Assembly (NCBI RefSeq): GCF_035582795.1
Contig: NC_134371.1
Span: 52,153,001-52,217,000, forward strand
Direction: 5' to 3'
DNA length: 64,000 nt
Source of the DNA: Mycteria americana
Lineage: Eukaryota; Chordata; Aves; Ciconiiformes; Ciconiidae
Shown here piece after piece: positions 1 to 11,660 of this stretch (positions are counted from its first letter, which is position 1; every line of letters begins with the position of its first letter). Both the position numbers and the translations under genes were made by a program. The notes beneath the pieces are model-generated. The model saw only the letters and a program-made list of their open reading frames with translations. It was not told the DNA's origin and made no database searches.

Positions 1-372
1 GAGCACTGCTGCATGCCCAAGCCCTTCCCCAGCACTGCCGACCGCTGCACACTGCTGCCAGGGTGCAAATGCCAGCACAGCAGGGCGCTCACTGCAAGGC
101 TGGCAAGCCCCAGCCCGGCTGGCAGCAGCACCTTGCCGGGAACGGGGGCAGCCCCCCAGCACAGGGAATGCCCTGCAGCCAGGGCTCAAAGACAAGGACA
201 ACCAGCTGCATCCCCTGCTTCAGCCACCAGCCCATTGCTTCCACATCGGCGGCGGCTGCGGGGGAGAGCTGCTCTGCCATAAGGGTCTGCGCCCAGTGCC
301 AAGCACAGTGCACTCACCCACTTGAGCTGCTCCCAAGCCACTACAGAAAAAAACAAAAACCAAACCAAACCA

Positions 373-391
373 ACACACACACACACACACA
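373..391. repeat. (AC)n microsatellite
   Basis: Nine AC dinucleotides in a row plus one base, preceded by an A-rich AAACC-type stretch. This is an ordinary short dinucleotide repeat. Confidence 0.9.
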
Positions 392-1050
392 TACCCCTCT
401 TAATTTATTTTCTGAGGCCTTTTCAGGGTTAGCACCCGCTGGCACTCCGAAGCCCACAGGAACAAGCCCTGTGTCACGCTTTCCACTGAGAGCATTTTAA
501 AGGTCAGCAGGAACCTGCTGTTCCAGGTTTCTTCTTAGCGGTAGAGACCCAGGATACGGAGATGGGAAAGACACTGCCAAATATGCAAATAAAATATGCA
601 TCTTAAAGAATTTCCTCCTTCAAAGGGTTCGGGGTGGTCAAGTGGTCTCAGAACTAAAATCCCTTTGCAGCATACATCACCAGAATTGGAGGTTTCAGAG
701 ACAGTTTTTTAAATACACAGAGAAAAAAAGCTCTGACAAAGGTTTATTGCAAGCAGGTTTCAGAACAGACCTTTGGATTGTACTTGAGCTCTGACAGAAA
801 ACGCTCTCATAGCCACAGGGCCGTTCACCTTGGCTGTTCCTGTAACCTTTTTTCACCAGGTCAGAAACCCACATAAGAAGGGCCTAAGCAGAGCTCACCA
901 TGCCCTCCAACCCCTCCTCGGCAGCCACCCCAAAGGCAACAAACAGTTTTTGGAAGCAGAAGGCAAAGGCAGTTCCCATGTCCAAAGTAGGACGGCTGTG
1001 TTTTTTGAAAATGCATCAGCCTTTAAGGAAAGGTGTCAAGAGAGGCCAAA

Positions 1051-1069
1051 CACCACCACCACCACCACA
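1051..1069. repeat. (CAC)n trinucleotide run
   Basis: Six CAC units in a row. It lies in no supported coding frame. Confidence 0.85.
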
Positions 1070-3297
1070 CTTGGTAAGGCATGGAAGAACAGGACAGCTT
1101 GTCTTCAAGAGCTCCATCACAATCTGAAAGACTGCTGAGGTCCATCACCACCACCCTCCCCTTCCCAGGACAGACTGAGCACAGGAGGTGGAACGTACCT
1201 AGAGGAGAGGTGGAGGAAAACAAATGAAAAAACACACTCCTAAGATTTTTATTTCTTTTTTTTTTTAAAAAAGATACTAAAGCAGAAATTCTCACATAAA
1301 TCATATCAGTACATAAGCAGATGCTTGGGCAGAGCCAAGACCAGTGAAGGAATCTTCCCCACAGTTTTTGCCACAGAAATCCTCCTGGATTTTGTTCCAA
1401 ATCCTGTTTGAAGAATTCTCTCTTTATGCTTCTTCCCTCAGCTCCCCCCTCCCACTTTTGAAATGACAACCTCAATTTATTAAAACAAAGCAATGTCTTA
1501 CTTACAGAAACATCTGCTCTGATACAAGAATACACACCTCCTCTTATAGATTCAGTATGTGACACAGTGGGTACGAAGGAGATTAAATAAGGAGCACATG
1601 TACCACTTCTCTTATAACCTAGTCCCCTCTGGCACTCATTCCCTTTAATCCTTTTCTTTCAGGCCCCTTCAGCATAGGGAAAGACTTACACCCCATTTAC
1701 ACTAGGGTGTTGGCATTACCCAGTGCCAATTTTATCTGAAACACAGCCAGGCACTTGGCACTTCAGACGTAACACGTGCAGCCTCCAAATGCCACATCCT
1801 ATATACTGTAGCCTACGTGTGGCTGCCTTCATTTATACAGTCACTTGATCAAACATCTTTTCCACTAAGGAAAACATTATTTCTGTTGCGCTTAACAGGG
1901 GTTGCATTTAACAGGGAAACAATCATGCTAACAGAGTGAAAAAAAACAGATTATGCACTTACAGAGCAAATTATTATGAATTCTGTAAAGAAAGGAGGAG
2001 AGAAATCACAGTATTTGGGGGAAGAAGTAGAGATCTTGGAAGAAAACCTCAGCTAATAAAGTGAAGCAGTTCCAGTCACTAGAGGTTTAGTTTCAGCACA
2101 ACTGAACAATTTTCAGTTCTACACGTATCTCCAAGCACCTAGCCAACAGCATACATTTGACAATCACCAAAGATGGTGAAGGAAGATGGTTAAACGCCAT
2201 CTTCCTCCCTCGTCACTGCATAAGAAAAACAACAAACCACCACACGGGAAAAATGTCATGCCATCAAGAGAGAAGAAAAACCCTAAACTAGCACAGAAAC
2301 CTACTGTAGAAGTATTGTCGAAAGCAGCATGTAACCTAACCAGATAAATACCAGATTTTGTTGCTATCTCTGAGCAAGGTTTCACAACCAGCTTAAGCTG
2401 ATTTGTGGCCACCCTGCTGCTTAAGAGAGCAGTCGCCCCTGGACGCACTCCCACCCTCTGCCCTGGTGTGTGCCTGGGAGAAGCGTCCTGCCCGACCAAG
2501 GCAGAGGTGGGTGGGCAGGAAGGCAGGACTTCCCCTTTCAACAGCAGTGTGAGCTCAAACGTGCTCCAGCTGGTCTTGAAACCACACTCCCTTTGGAAAG
2601 CACCTTAGGCATTGCTCCTACTCCATGGGAGCCTACAGGATCCCGCTGCCGCTCCCTGCAGAGTTCATTGTCCATGCTAGGGCCTCGCTGCAGCTTTTCA
2701 CATGCCACCCAACACCCCCTTTATTTTGGGAGCTCCCTGTAATTCTTCTCTTTGCTGCCACCTCCTCTTCGCCTCTGCATGAGCCAGGGGCTGTGTGCAC
2801 ACTTCTCCCTGCTTCCTCTCTTCTGTTGCAGGAGGCAGGAATATAACCAAGACATTAACAAACCAAACCTTACTGGGCAAGCAGGCAAAATTTCCCAGTG
2901 CTATAGGTAACCCGTTGTTTGACCCACAGGCAATAAGAGAGGGGGCTGCTGCTGGTGGCTCTGGCATTACATTCTTTAGCAGATAGCAAGCCAGATCTAA
3001 GATCTTACCAGTTCAGACAGCAAGCAGGTAAATAATCAGACACTGAAGAAGCCTTAACATGGCTGGGGTGACAGAAAGCAGCAGCTACCAGAGCACAGAG
3101 GGCCGCCATCCTCTCTTCATTCACAAAAGAAACAGCAGAGGAGGAGCACTCTGTGCTTCTCGCACTGACCAGCTGCATACTGGTTGTGACCACGCTGCTC
3201 TGGGCTGCTGTGCACATGGACAGACTGCGATTTTACAACACAAATTAGGCAGGTGCAAAACTATTCAGCCAAAACCAGGCTTGTACCAATTCAGCCT

Positions 3298-3325
3298 GCA
3301 AGTTTACAGGTGCAAGTTTACAGGT
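3298..3325. repeat. 14-bp tandem duplication
   Basis: The 14-base unit GCAAGTTTACAGGT occurs twice head to tail without mismatch. About 30 bases further on, a stretch resembles the TCCACA-rich arm of the MITE-like repeats at 31.6 and 50.7 kb, but too weakly for me to call a third copy. Confidence 0.8.
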
Positions 3326-6300
3326 GCCCATTAAATTTGCTGTAATTAATACATATGTCCACACAGGGGTCTGTATTACTTTGCAACATGCTTTCCAGCT
3401 GATTGCAAACTGGGAGAACTTGGCCATTCAGCTGTGAGCATGAAACCCCAGTTTCTGGAGATGGGACTCCCTCAGTCAAACAAACAGAATTCATACGCTT
3501 TCCACATGCAGAACAGTACATACAACTTCACGCTTTAAGATTTTCTTTTATATTTACTCACACTTATCTCAACAATTTTGTTATCTCCTTTCCTCTGTCA
3601 CACTGTTACTATTTTCTTTTGTATTTCTGCATGCCTCTCATGTTTTTATTTTCTGGCTTTACTACATGCTTTACTATTTTTGTTCTCCTGTAACTCTGGC
3701 CCCAGCGGTTTGTTTCTTTAAAATCTGTTTTGGTTAAACTTATTGATGCTAATAAGGACACTCTTAAATTCACCTTTCAGTCTAGGTACATCCTAAATCA
3801 AATTACACTAAAAATAAACAAAGCATAACCACAAATTTTAACCACTGCAAACGGAGTCTTGTCCAAACCACTGCATTTTTCATTTTCCTCATTTATTATT
3901 AGTACAATTCTGTCTCATTCTCAGTCCACTCTTTTTTCCAGGAACTACTCTTCTCTCATTATTCTCTTGTTAGACGCTTTCCTACCCACTTTCCATCGGG
4001 GCACTAGCCCTGACCAAACTCACAATTTCTGCAGCACCAACGAGCATTTGTGTACCTGCATTCCTCCACTTCCTTGTTTCAAGAGCCAACAGATTTGTTG
4101 TCAGAGGGATAGGAAAGGAGAGGAGCAAAACTATCAAGCCAGTCTTCCCTTTTTGTCTGCTAACAATGCCAACGAGGTAAAACAGTGAAGAAATTTAGTA
4201 TGGGTTATAAAACAGCAAACATTACTTTAAAAAACTCAAGTGCATGAAAAGTTTCATTTCCCTTTTGTTAGTTCCTCTTCTAAGCTAGGTAGTTTAGGCT
4301 TTATTTCTTAATTTAATTAGACAGAAAGCAAGTACATGAAAGTTTCTGGATGGCAGCCATTGAGAGGAACCCTGTATGTAGACTTCTCAGTTTATATTTT
4401 TAAACACCAGTCAGATTAAGCATGAAGTCTGGTTCCTCCGTGCATCTTTGATGAAGGCAATTGCTAATGCATGTGGAAAGTGTTTGTAACCATAGTGGTG
4501 CTTGAAAACAAAGCAACCTAGTGTGCTACCTTTCACACTTCTCACTCAAGTTTTAATGCAGACTGTCAGACCAAAATAATTCCTATCCTCCCTTTCCACG
4601 ATCTGTACACAAAGCACTATGTAGAAATATGCAAGATGGACTTTTTTTAATCATTCACTGACATTTGCATTGGTTTAGTGGACAAATTTATACTGAACAA
4701 TCCGAATGACATCAGCTTAACAATGTGTTCCTCTGTGCAGCACAGCAAAGGCGACAAAACGTCTATTACGTAATACTTCTGTATAAAATATTAATATTCA
4801 CAGAGGAAGCTTTTTAACTGAAAGGTTATTTTCAATGATTAGTAAATCAGTGTTGTATAAGCTTGGTTTTTTAATCAGTGCATTTGAGATAGACAACAAA
4901 AACTATACTTGTTGACAAAATATGACAAAATCAACTTTGTATATGCAGACATCAAGGTATAGGAACAATCTCCCTGGGGTTACCAGCTTTTCTTTTGACC
5001 TTAAGGTACTGCAAGGTTATAGGACTGCCTCCATCTCTAGCACACACAGCTTCAGCAAGCCTGCACTAGGGTTATTTCAGGTATGGGTGTTCTTTATACA
5101 AGTTCTCACACCAGCTGAAAGCATGTAAGTTTCCTTTCCTTCCTATCCTGCAATGGCTGAAGAACAGATAGATATTCAGACGTCATATTCATATATACAT
5201 CCTATGCACTTGGTTTTTTTCCTTAGAGCTGTGATCCCAACTTGGAAAATCACTGCAGCAAGAATAAAGTGCTTCAAACAAAGTCCACCAAAAAAACCAA
5301 CGTTGCTTTTAGTGGGCATGTTGGTATCTGTGGCTTTGGCCAGACTTGAAAACACTAGAGGTGCAGCAGCCCTGGCTTCTGTAGAACCCAAGGGCAATCA
5401 GGAACACCTTTTACAGAGAAACTTATCTCAGTGCTGACTTGTAAAGAATGAAGTCCAAGGAGAAAAAAGAACCCTGCATCTTGGCTGTGGCTTTGTAGCC
5501 ATTAGGTTGCATGGGGGAGGGTGGGAGCCTGCCTCGCTGCTTCATTGCAAGGGCTATAAAGAGCCTTCGTGTTTGTTTTTTTCCTTTTTCTGTGTGTATC
5601 TTTACATAATGAATCTAAGGAAGGGGTCCATCTAGGGCATCACCGGCCTCCAGCAGATGCTCCAGGACACCGTTTGCTGTAGGTCTCATTGTATTTACCA
5701 GCTCCACGTGAGTGTCACAGATAAGACATCTAAAACAGCAGCAGACACCTGTATCTAGGCAGCCCCACCCATGGTCTCAACATACAGGGGAAATCATCAG
5801 GAGATGTGACTTAGAATAATCCTGAGCAAGTGAATAGAGAGGGATTTTAAAACTCCAGTTTGGGAACTGTGCAATTTTTTCAAATTTAAATGGGCAGCAA
5901 ACAGTTTGTAGAGATGTTTGATAGGAAAAGGTAGCAACAGCATTTAATGATCTGTTATGCCCACCCCTTGGGTCTGAGAAATCTTCCATTGCATTTTCCT
6001 GGTCTTCAATGGAGACCTTCATAAGACAGAACACCTGAGATGCCCAACTTTTAACAAAAATACCATATACAGAGAGGATTCTTTTTTAATGCTAACAAGG
6101 AGCAAGGCAGATCACAAGAACCAGACCATTTCTTTTTCTATTGATCACACAATACAAAATGCAGGACCATGGTGAATAAAGGTGATTGCTATCCTCACCC
6201 AGTGCTGGCTGCCACATGCTTTCAGCGTGGTTATTTTTTCTGCTTCTTCATCAGTTACCTTCAGCAAGAAAAGGGTCTCTGAAAAGAAAAAATCTGAGCA

Positions 6301-9300
6301 ACAAATAACTTCCCTCTTCCCCTAAGGGTGGCTGTATTTTACACCATGATTTTTTCTGAAGTCTTGAATATCACAACTACTTCAGTCTTAGAACAAATCA
6401 CTTCTGAGGAAAGAGCTCAAGTGGAAAGAAGGAAAAATATAGGTAGCAACAGTTTTGAGACTACAAGAACAATGTGTTTTCATACCCTGATTTATACTTG
6501 AAGAGGCGGAAGAAGAAAAGGGAAGGTAGTTCTTTTAAAACAGTGCCAACAAACAGGTCCTTGGTGCAGCCATACTCTCTTCCCATACTACTGTCTGCCT
6601 CCAAGTGTTGGGAAAAAAGTGGCATTTTGCTGGCTTGATTCCAAGAAAACAAGCTTCCTCCTTCCAAGGATATCTCCTTGAACACTCTGGCAGCTGCTAC
6701 ATGAAGGTCTTTGGGCTTCTCTTCCTACCCATTTCCTGAAGGGGGACAGGAACCTGTTCTTGCAAGACTGGAAGAATACAGCTGAAGAGAATATAGAAAT
6801 AAATGAAAAGAGCTTCAATTGCTTTAATTAAAGAAATTTGTGGTGAGAGAAAGATTGAAGCAGTGTCAGTCAAAATTAATGATGTGGAAATGAGTATTAC
6901 TGATGGTATTAGAAAGTGCCAACTTGACTTGTGACGCACTTTCCTTTTTAACATGCCAAAACCCAAGATGATTCTCAAGAAGTTAAACACTAGAAATACT
7001 GGCTTTGTTCTTTCCTAAATTTGTTTGGAATCTCTGAGGGGAAAAACTGTTTGGCAAGCAATCAGTACCTATTCTTCGTTATATGGTTAAAAGAAAATTG
7101 CACTCAATTTGCTTAGACCAAAAGATCTTCAGCCAAACCCATCCCAAACACAAGCAAGTCAAACTTTGAAAATAACAGAGCTCAAAGCGTTCTCAAGGTA
7201 AGAGGTACAGAATAGCTTTGAAACACTAATTACAATTGCTTTTACAAATATAATGCTGGTAGCTGCTAGAAAACTGTAATTCACAAACATCCTTCTCCAT
7301 ATTTCAGCCCTTGTCTGGCAAATACTTACAAGTGTAGGCCCACAGCACCTCAACCTCACAGCCAAGAATAAATACTTTCAAGATCAAGCACCTTTACCAG
7401 AGAGCCTTATCATGCGTGCGTACTCATGAGACTATACATGTGTGGAAAATTAGTCATGTGCACAAGTCTTTGCATGGTGAAGTCCACAAATTTTTCACTG
7501 CTTGTTATAAAAAGATGTTTAAAATGTCAGTTATGCAAAAGCACAGACAAGTCTTTATCTAAATGTAAGGATTCTGGGGCAAATTATTTCCATTTTTCTT
7601 AATACATCAATAGCTTTTTTTTTCTAGGATATAATCTTCCCACTGCCAAGAGACAATAAATGAATAAATAAAACAAAACAGAAAGAAAGCGGGAAAAAAA
7701 AAAAGAAAGGAGAACTGCGTAGTCTCATTTCAATGCTAGCAAGAAATGGAGACATTTAAACAGCAGAAACTGCAATAACGTTTTGTTCTTTCCACTTTAT
7801 ATAGTAACATTGGAGTATAACGTAAATACTAATTGTGTTTTATGAATATTTAGGGATCTACAGCAATTTTATGAATTAATTGGAAGATACAGATTGCTTT
7901 TTTGAAAAGAAATGAAAAACCTTCACAGTTCATTATTTGGTAAAATACTAACTCTGGAACTCCCTTTTGTTTGCATCCAGTTGAGAAACTAGTTTACTGG
8001 GTTCCCCCATGACATCATTTGTGACTCAAGCTACTCCTCAGTAAAACAGCCATCACCAGCCCCACACTGATTAAGTGCTTTAAGCCTCAGGACACTAATT
8101 CATCCTCAGTGATCACAGTGTCCATGTACCTGTATCAAAACTGCTCTCTGGCTCTTAGAGGTGCAGGAGAAAGCGAAGGGAGACCCTGAGCTGAGGCACT
8201 GAGTCAGCACTCTGCCTGCAAGACATCCCAAGCCAGCCCACCGGCATGCAGCAAAAGGTGGAACTGACACAGCAGCTGGTGCTATCGGAGAACACAAGGG
8301 GGAAAAGAAACTCAGCCAGTGGTACAGGACCTGATTCAAAATCCACTTACTCCCACTGGCTTCAACAGGTTTTGAATGGGACCTCAATACACAGAAGGAA
8401 CGGGAAGACCTGGGGAAATGAAAAGAACTAACTTCAAGGCAGGAAATTTCAGCACAGTCACTTCTTATAAAACTGCACTTCTTATAAAAAGCCACAACAC
8501 ACATGGTTGCAAGCGCTTTTGACCACAGGGATGCACATACCCTTTTCTCCACTAGCCTTTACTTTCTTATCCTCCTGTCACTGGCAGGACCTATTGCAAG
8601 CATATCACCAACAGCATTAGCTTTTTTCTCACTCTCCAGGCATGCAGTCAAGACAGCTGTCCATACACAGGATGTGCAGTCGTGATATCTCTGTACCACC
8701 ACCTACCTACTGCTACAGAAGAGAAGGAGGCTTGTCTGAGGTGACAGGAACACACGGCTAAGAAAGAACTGGAATACAAGAACTATATTTCACGTGTGCA
8801 GCTATGTGTTAGCGCAACGTACACTACTTAATCTTTCCACAGCAAGCACCTAAGTGCTTTCACTCTCTTTGCATTGTTACTATACAGGATTGTTCCTATT
8901 AATAATTACCTTCCTGTGACAGCAGCACGCAGACTTTCTCCGTTGCCGGTGCTGCTGCTTCAGAATTCCTCCTCCAGGTCTGAACATGCTGGACAGATTA
9001 CCGTCCCCCCAAGGATGTCAGCACTGGTACGGATATCTGTTATGCATATCTGGATCTTACAAAATAAATTACTGCTTAATGCTGCTCCCTTCCCCACGTT
9101 ACCTCATGTAGCCTTTGTAAACTTTGGATCTTTATCAAAGTAAACTCGATTGCAAATAACAGTATCTATTTAAATATTCCTCGCTTATTATGTGCAAGAA
9201 AACATATATAGCAGACATAACAGACAAGTGTTTTTCACACTAAGCAACATACAGGAAAAGCACTAAATGAGATTACTTATAAAGGCAATGCTTGCTCAGA

Positions 9301-9564
9301 AACAGGAGAAAATGGTGTACAGCACAGAAAATATAGCCACAGTAGCATATTCCTAGATCAGGACCTCATAAATCAATTTCAACTAACAATAAAAGGTTTA
9401 TAGGGGATTTGTAAATCACAAAGAATGAATAGGCTCCTGGCCTCCAAGCAAGGCTTGGTGAATTAATTTAAGATGGCAATCAAGTGCAAATAACATAACA
9501 CTAACCTTCTATACTACCAATCCTTACCTGAAGTTTGAAGAAAGGGGATTTCCTCTGCCACCAG

Positions 9565-9597
9565 GAAGAAGGGGGGGAAGGGAAAAAAAAAAAAAAG
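9565..9597. repeat. Purine tract with poly-A
   Basis: An uninterrupted purine run: G-rich at first, then a run of about 14 A. It is low-complexity sequence with no retrotransposon body recognised next to it. Confidence 0.8.
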
Positions 9598-10559
9598 ACA
9601 CAGAGAAAGGGACTTAGCTACCCCACCTGGGATGAGAGTGCTTTTTTTGATAGCTCAGAGCTGTGCGATGAAAATCTCTGTGCTGTTCCTGCAAATTTCT
9701 CACATCCTAAAGCCCTCTCTCCCAAACAAGGGGGCATAGCCATTCCCCACCTTCAGTTTTAGAGGCAGAAAAGATGATCCTTTCCTATCACGGCTGACAA
9801 GCATAATGCTGTAAAAAACAAAATGCTTCTCTACACTATTTTTTTTTAAAAAGCTGTAACTGACAATGCTTATGAGTAGCAGGTATCCCAAAGCTAGTAC
9901 TGAAGATGTTTTGCTCTCTGCACCAGCAGCCAAGCCAAGTAAAACATCACTTTCAGCACCACCATTACAGGAAGTACTGCTGAGACTTATTCCACCAAAC
10001 AACAGGCTGGTTACCACTACCGTCCTCCATTTTCAAGTCTGAGTAACCTACCTCATGGCTCTTACACACTGGGAGCGTCCAGAGGAGAAACTGCCACAGG
10101 CTGCTGGCGTGCTGTAAATGCACAGCCTGCATCCCCCCACTGACCGCAGACCAGCTTCCCTAAAGGATGCTGGGCAAGTCACAAGCTTTCTGTGCCTGAA
10201 TTCGTGTTTGTTTAACAGCAGTGGGAGCACTTGTAACGGGGACAGGGGGGAAATGGAGGTTGCAAGACAGAGGAGCTGCTGTGCCAGGCTCAGGGATCCT
10301 CAAGGAGCAGGAGTCGATATTGCCACGTACTGGGGAGCAGGGGGAAGGGAGGAGACGTGCCTCCTCCCTTCAGAACACAGATGATTCTTTGACAAGGGCT
10401 ATTTTTGTCCTGAAGATGTGTTTTATTGACCGGTTTAGGCCCCTTTAATCTGCGTGTGGTGCAACACCAAGAACAGTTGACCCCATACAAAAGACACACA
10501 GCTGGCGGTCCCCACATGGATTCAATACCACCAATCTCGGAAGGGGGCTCGCTTTTTTC

Positions 10560-11655
10560 AGCCGCATTCCCCAGTAGCACGTTGTACTGCCAGCCCCGCA
10601 GCCGGGGCTGGCCCCGCTACCGCCGCCGCTCGCCCCCCGCACACGCGGGCGCGTCCTGCGTGGATGTGCAGCCCGAGGCGAAAACACCGCGTCGAGTCAC
10701 GGCCGCTCCTCGGGGTCCCGCCAGCAGCTGTGCCAAGGGTTTGCGGTGCCCCGAGGCACACCGGCGCTGGCGGCAGTACAAGCAAGCCCATCCAGGCCGT
10801 TTTGAAGGCAGAGAAGAGAAGAGAAAAGAAGGCAGGCAAGCGCGACGGAAAGCGCAGGGAGGGAGAGGCGGGAGGCGCCGGTGCTGGTGCCGATGCCGCC
10901 CCCTCCCCCGCGGCCGCTCCGCCGCCTCGCCCGACCGCCTCCCGCCGGCCCCGCGCTCGCCTCACCTCAGGGAGGGCCCCGCGGGCTGGGGGACCCCGAG
11001 AGCCGCCCGGCCGTGCCGGGCCGGGCCGTGCGTGCCGCGGGGACGCAGACCTTCTCCGGGGCGGTCACTCCCGCGGCGCTGCCATGCGGCCGGCGGTGGA
11101 CGGGGAAGGGGAGGCGGAGGCCGAGGCCGAGGCCGGGCCGGGCGGGCTCGGCTCCTAGCGGCGCCCTGCAGCGCGCTCTCCGCATGCGGCGCGCACCCGC
11201 ATGGCTCGGCGCACGGACGGCACCGGCTGCCGGCGGCGGCGAGGGCCGGCCCCGCGGCCGAGAGCACCGCCCGCGGCCCGGCGGCGGCCAATGGCTCCCG
11301 CGGCGCCGCGCATGTGAGGGCCGGGCCGGGCCGCGCCGGCCCCGCCCGCTCGCCCCCCGCGCAGCCGCCGCGCTCAGGTGCCTGCGGGCCGCCGCGCACC
11401 GCGCCGCGCCTGGCCTCGCCGGCCGCCGCCTGACCCGGCGCTCCGGCCTCGGGCTTTGGGGCGCGGCGGCCCGGCCGGGAGCAGGGGAGCTGCTGCGCGT
11501 GACCTGCGGAGATCGCCGTGCGGGGCGTCGTGCTGGGGCGCCGAGCGGGGTCTGCAGGGCGCAGCAAACCCCGCAGCAGGGCGCTCGTTTGGGCGGCAGC
11601 ACCAGAAGCGAAACGGCTGGTGGCAAAGCCAGTGGTTTGTTCTCGTTGCGCAGGT
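10560..11655. promoter_or_regulatory. CpG island, probable bidirectional promoter
   Basis: About 1.1 kb of very GC-rich, CpG-dense sequence stands out sharply from AT-leaning flanks. It holds GC-box (CCGCCC-type) motifs, a CCAAT/ATTGG motif at 11288-11292, and a CGCATGCG palindrome at 11181-11188 that resembles part of an NRF1 site. Long open frames cross it in several phases on both strands, as expected from stop-poor GC-rich DNA, so I do not call them genes. A consensus donor is present on each strand (minus at 10966/10965, plus at 11653/11654), which suggests first exons leaving in both directions. In vertebrates LRRC8D lies downstream of LRRC8C in the same orientation, so the minus-strand transcript could be LRRC8D with its coding exon beyond position 1. 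That assignment is inference; the island itself is clear. Confidence 0.8.
10960..10970 (-). other. Candidate 5' splice donor, minus strand
   Basis: Read on the minus strand this is CTGAG|GTGAGG, a strong donor match, with the exon ending at 10966 and the intron starting at 10965. It lies on the downstream side of the CpG island for a leftward transcript, the position expected at the end of a noncoding first exon. No downstream acceptor was linked to it. Confidence 0.4.
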
Positions 11656-11660
11656 AAATG
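11651..11660 (+). other. Candidate 5' splice donor, plus strand
   Basis: The sequence CAG|GTAAATG is a near-consensus donor, with the exon ending at 11653. It lies at the right margin of the CpG island, where a divergent rightward transcript would leave its first exon. A second, similar GAG|GTAAAT site follows about 20 bases on. No partner exon was identified. Confidence 0.35.

Larger units (their letters stand above)
1..10559. other. Intergenic or intronic sequence without a recognisable gene
   Basis: This left flank is mostly AT-leaning and every reading frame is broken up by stops. No open frame has recognisable family similarity or flanking splice signals that I could defend. It contains a CA microsatellite, a CAC run, one short tandem duplication near 3.3 kb and a purine/poly-A stretch near 9.57-9.60 kb. 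If the CpG island at 10.6-11.65 kb is the promoter of a minus-strand gene, this stretch would be that gene's first intron; that is inference. Confidence 0.6.

Noticed and set aside
8106-8552. 148-codon minus-strand open frame
   Set aside because: It has no domain, no splice context and no family similarity, and it overlaps other frames of comparable length. It is treated as chance.
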